Below are positions 5,473-6,195 of a stretch of DNA of 6,195 bases, one piece after another. The DNA is from Cyanobacteriota bacterium (GTDB lineage: Bacteria; Cyanobacteriota; Cyanobacteriia; PCC-6307; Cyanobiaceae), in the NCBI GenBank assembly GCA_026389255.1, contig JAPLIF010000099.1:1-6195 (forward strand), given 5' to 3'. How positions within the stretch are numbered: position 1 is the stretch's first letter; every line of letters begins with the position of its first letter. The notes under the pieces are model-generated. The model ran no database searches and was not told where the DNA came from. It saw only the letters and a list, made by a program, of their open reading frames with translations. A program made the position numbers and the translations under genes.

Positions 5473-6195
5473 ATGGCGTTGCCCGCCGAGATCCACTGGT
5501 CGCGTTCGGCCCAAGATGGGCTGGCCCTGGCCCGCCGCCATGACTGGAGCGCACTCCAGGGGCTTGATCAGCTCTGGCCCGAACTGGAGCGCCAGTACGG
5601 CGCTGCCGTGGCCCTGGTGGCCCCCCATGCCAACGAGAAGGAAAGCCTCAGTTTCAGCGCCCTGCGCCAACGCATCGACCAGGCCGCCGCCGGCTTTGCG
5701 GCCCTGGGGGTGGGCGCCGGGGAGGTGGTGGCGCTGTTCGCCGAAAACGGACCCCGATGGTTGGTGGCGGACCAGGGGCTGATGCGCTGCGGCGGGGCCG
5801 ACGCGGTGCGGGGCAGTGGTGCCCCTGTCGAAGAACTGCGTTACATCTTGGCCGATTCGGGCGCGGTGGGGTTGGTGGTCGAATCGCCGGCCCTTCTGGC
5901 CCGGCTGGGGCTGGATGGCGAGGCCTGCCAGCGGCTGCGGTTCGTGGTGCTGCTGGAGGGGGAAGCCCCCGCCGCTGCCGGTGCGGGCGACCTGCCTTGC
6001 CTCAGCTGGGAGGCCTTTCTGGCCCAGGGTGCCGCCGCAACCGTGCCCCCGGCGCCCAGCGGCGGCCCAGAACGCATGGCCCCTTTGCTTTACACCTCGG
6101 GCACCACCGGCGAACCGAAAGGGGTGCCCCTCAGCCATGGCAACTTGCTGCAACAGGTACGCAGCTTGGGGGCCTTGGTCGATCCCCAGCCGGGC
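5473..6195 (+). CDS. Long-chain acyl-CoA/acyl-ACP synthetase, N-terminal part
   Basis: The first 241 residues of an AMP-forming acyl-activating enzyme; the frame is open to the window edge without a stop. Such enzymes make an acyl-adenylate from a free fatty acid and ATP, then pass it to CoA or ACP. The ATP/AMP-binding motif TSGTTGEPKG is at 208-217. The region LFAENGPRWLVADQGLMRCGGADAVRGSGAPVEELRYILADSG (about 89-131) has the ADQG...GA.AVRG pattern I associate with cyanobacterial Aas enzymes (acyl-ACP synthetases that recycle free fatty acids), where general acyl-CoA synthetases have a GAVYVPL-type segment. The start ATG at 5473 is 25 nt after lipB and has no clear Shine-Dalgarno, though TTG at 5467 is also in frame. 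The family is about 600-650 residues, so more than half is missing here. I infer Aas/FadD-type function; CoA versus ACP as acceptor cannot be told from this part. Confidence 0.9.
   Translation, partial: MALPAEIHWSRSAQDGLALARRHDWSALQGLDQLWPELERQYGAAVALVAPHANEKESLSFSALRQRIDQAAAGFAALGVGAGEVVALFAENGPRWLVADQGLMRCGGADAVRGSGAPVEELRYILADSGAVGLVVESPALLARLGLDGEACQRLRFVVLLEGEAPAAAGAGDLPCLSWEAFLAQGAAATVPPAPSGGPERMAPLLYTSGTTGEPKGVPLSHGNLLQQVRSLGALVDPQPG

Noticed and set aside
5395..6153. Minus-strand open frame of 252 codons opposite the acyl-activating enzyme
   Set aside because: The plus strand encodes clear AMP-binding motifs throughout. The minus-strand product is low complexity in Gly, Gln and His with no family resemblance.
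1..6195. Mobile elements, CRISPR arrays, toxin-antitoxin pairs, tRNA genes or HIP1 repeats
   Set aside because: Reading both strands showed no terminal inverted repeats, transposase motifs, regularly spaced repeats or tRNA cloverleaf arms, and no GCGATCGC octamer; the genes appear ordinary chromosomal genes.

Overview
The window is GC-rich, densely packed bacterial DNA that most resembles a picocyanobacterial chromosome of the Synechococcus/Cyanobium type. Three things point there: a long-form ribosome hibernation factor of the cyanobacterial LrtA type, a fatty-acid activating enzyme whose N-terminal half matches cyanobacterial acyl-ACP synthetases, and a strong G/C preference at third codon positions. 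The lineage is inferred from remembered protein families, not from a search. I see no mobile element, tRNA, rRNA, CRISPR array or phage gene, and no copy of the HIP1 octamer found in many other cyanobacteria.

Layout. At the far left, a possible last few codons of a rightward gene end at 57. From 88 to 4720 five genes run leftward, in transcription order: lrtA/hpf (ribosome hibernation), deoC (deoxyribose-phosphate aldolase), recO (recombinational repair), a 12-helix MFS transporter, and a GT4 glycosyltransferase. Their junctions are tight: a 4-nt GTGA overlap, a 7-nt gap, a 4-nt ATGA overlap and a 26-nt gap. They therefore look like one transcription unit. From 4767 to the right edge two genes run rightward: lipB (octanoyltransferase) and the first 241 codons of a long-chain acyl-CoA/acyl-ACP synthetase that continues past the window. 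The only divergent promoter interval lies between lrtA and lipB and is only about 46 bp long.

How the genes fit together. The leftward unit pairs a stress- or dark-associated ribosome protector with deoxynucleoside catabolism and DNA repair, followed by membrane transport and sugar transfer. This may be a loose stress/housekeeping operon, but the functional link is inference. The rightward pair joins two acyl-chain enzymes: LipB moves octanoyl from ACP to lipoyl-dependent proteins, and the synthetase re-activates free fatty acids.

I do not see a novel multi-gene system. The most useful points for follow-up are the compressed lrtA/lipB divergent region, where any long lrtA leader would be antisense to lipB. 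Others are the embedded start signal of deoC, the altered DeoC active-site motif and the degenerate zinc motif of RecO.
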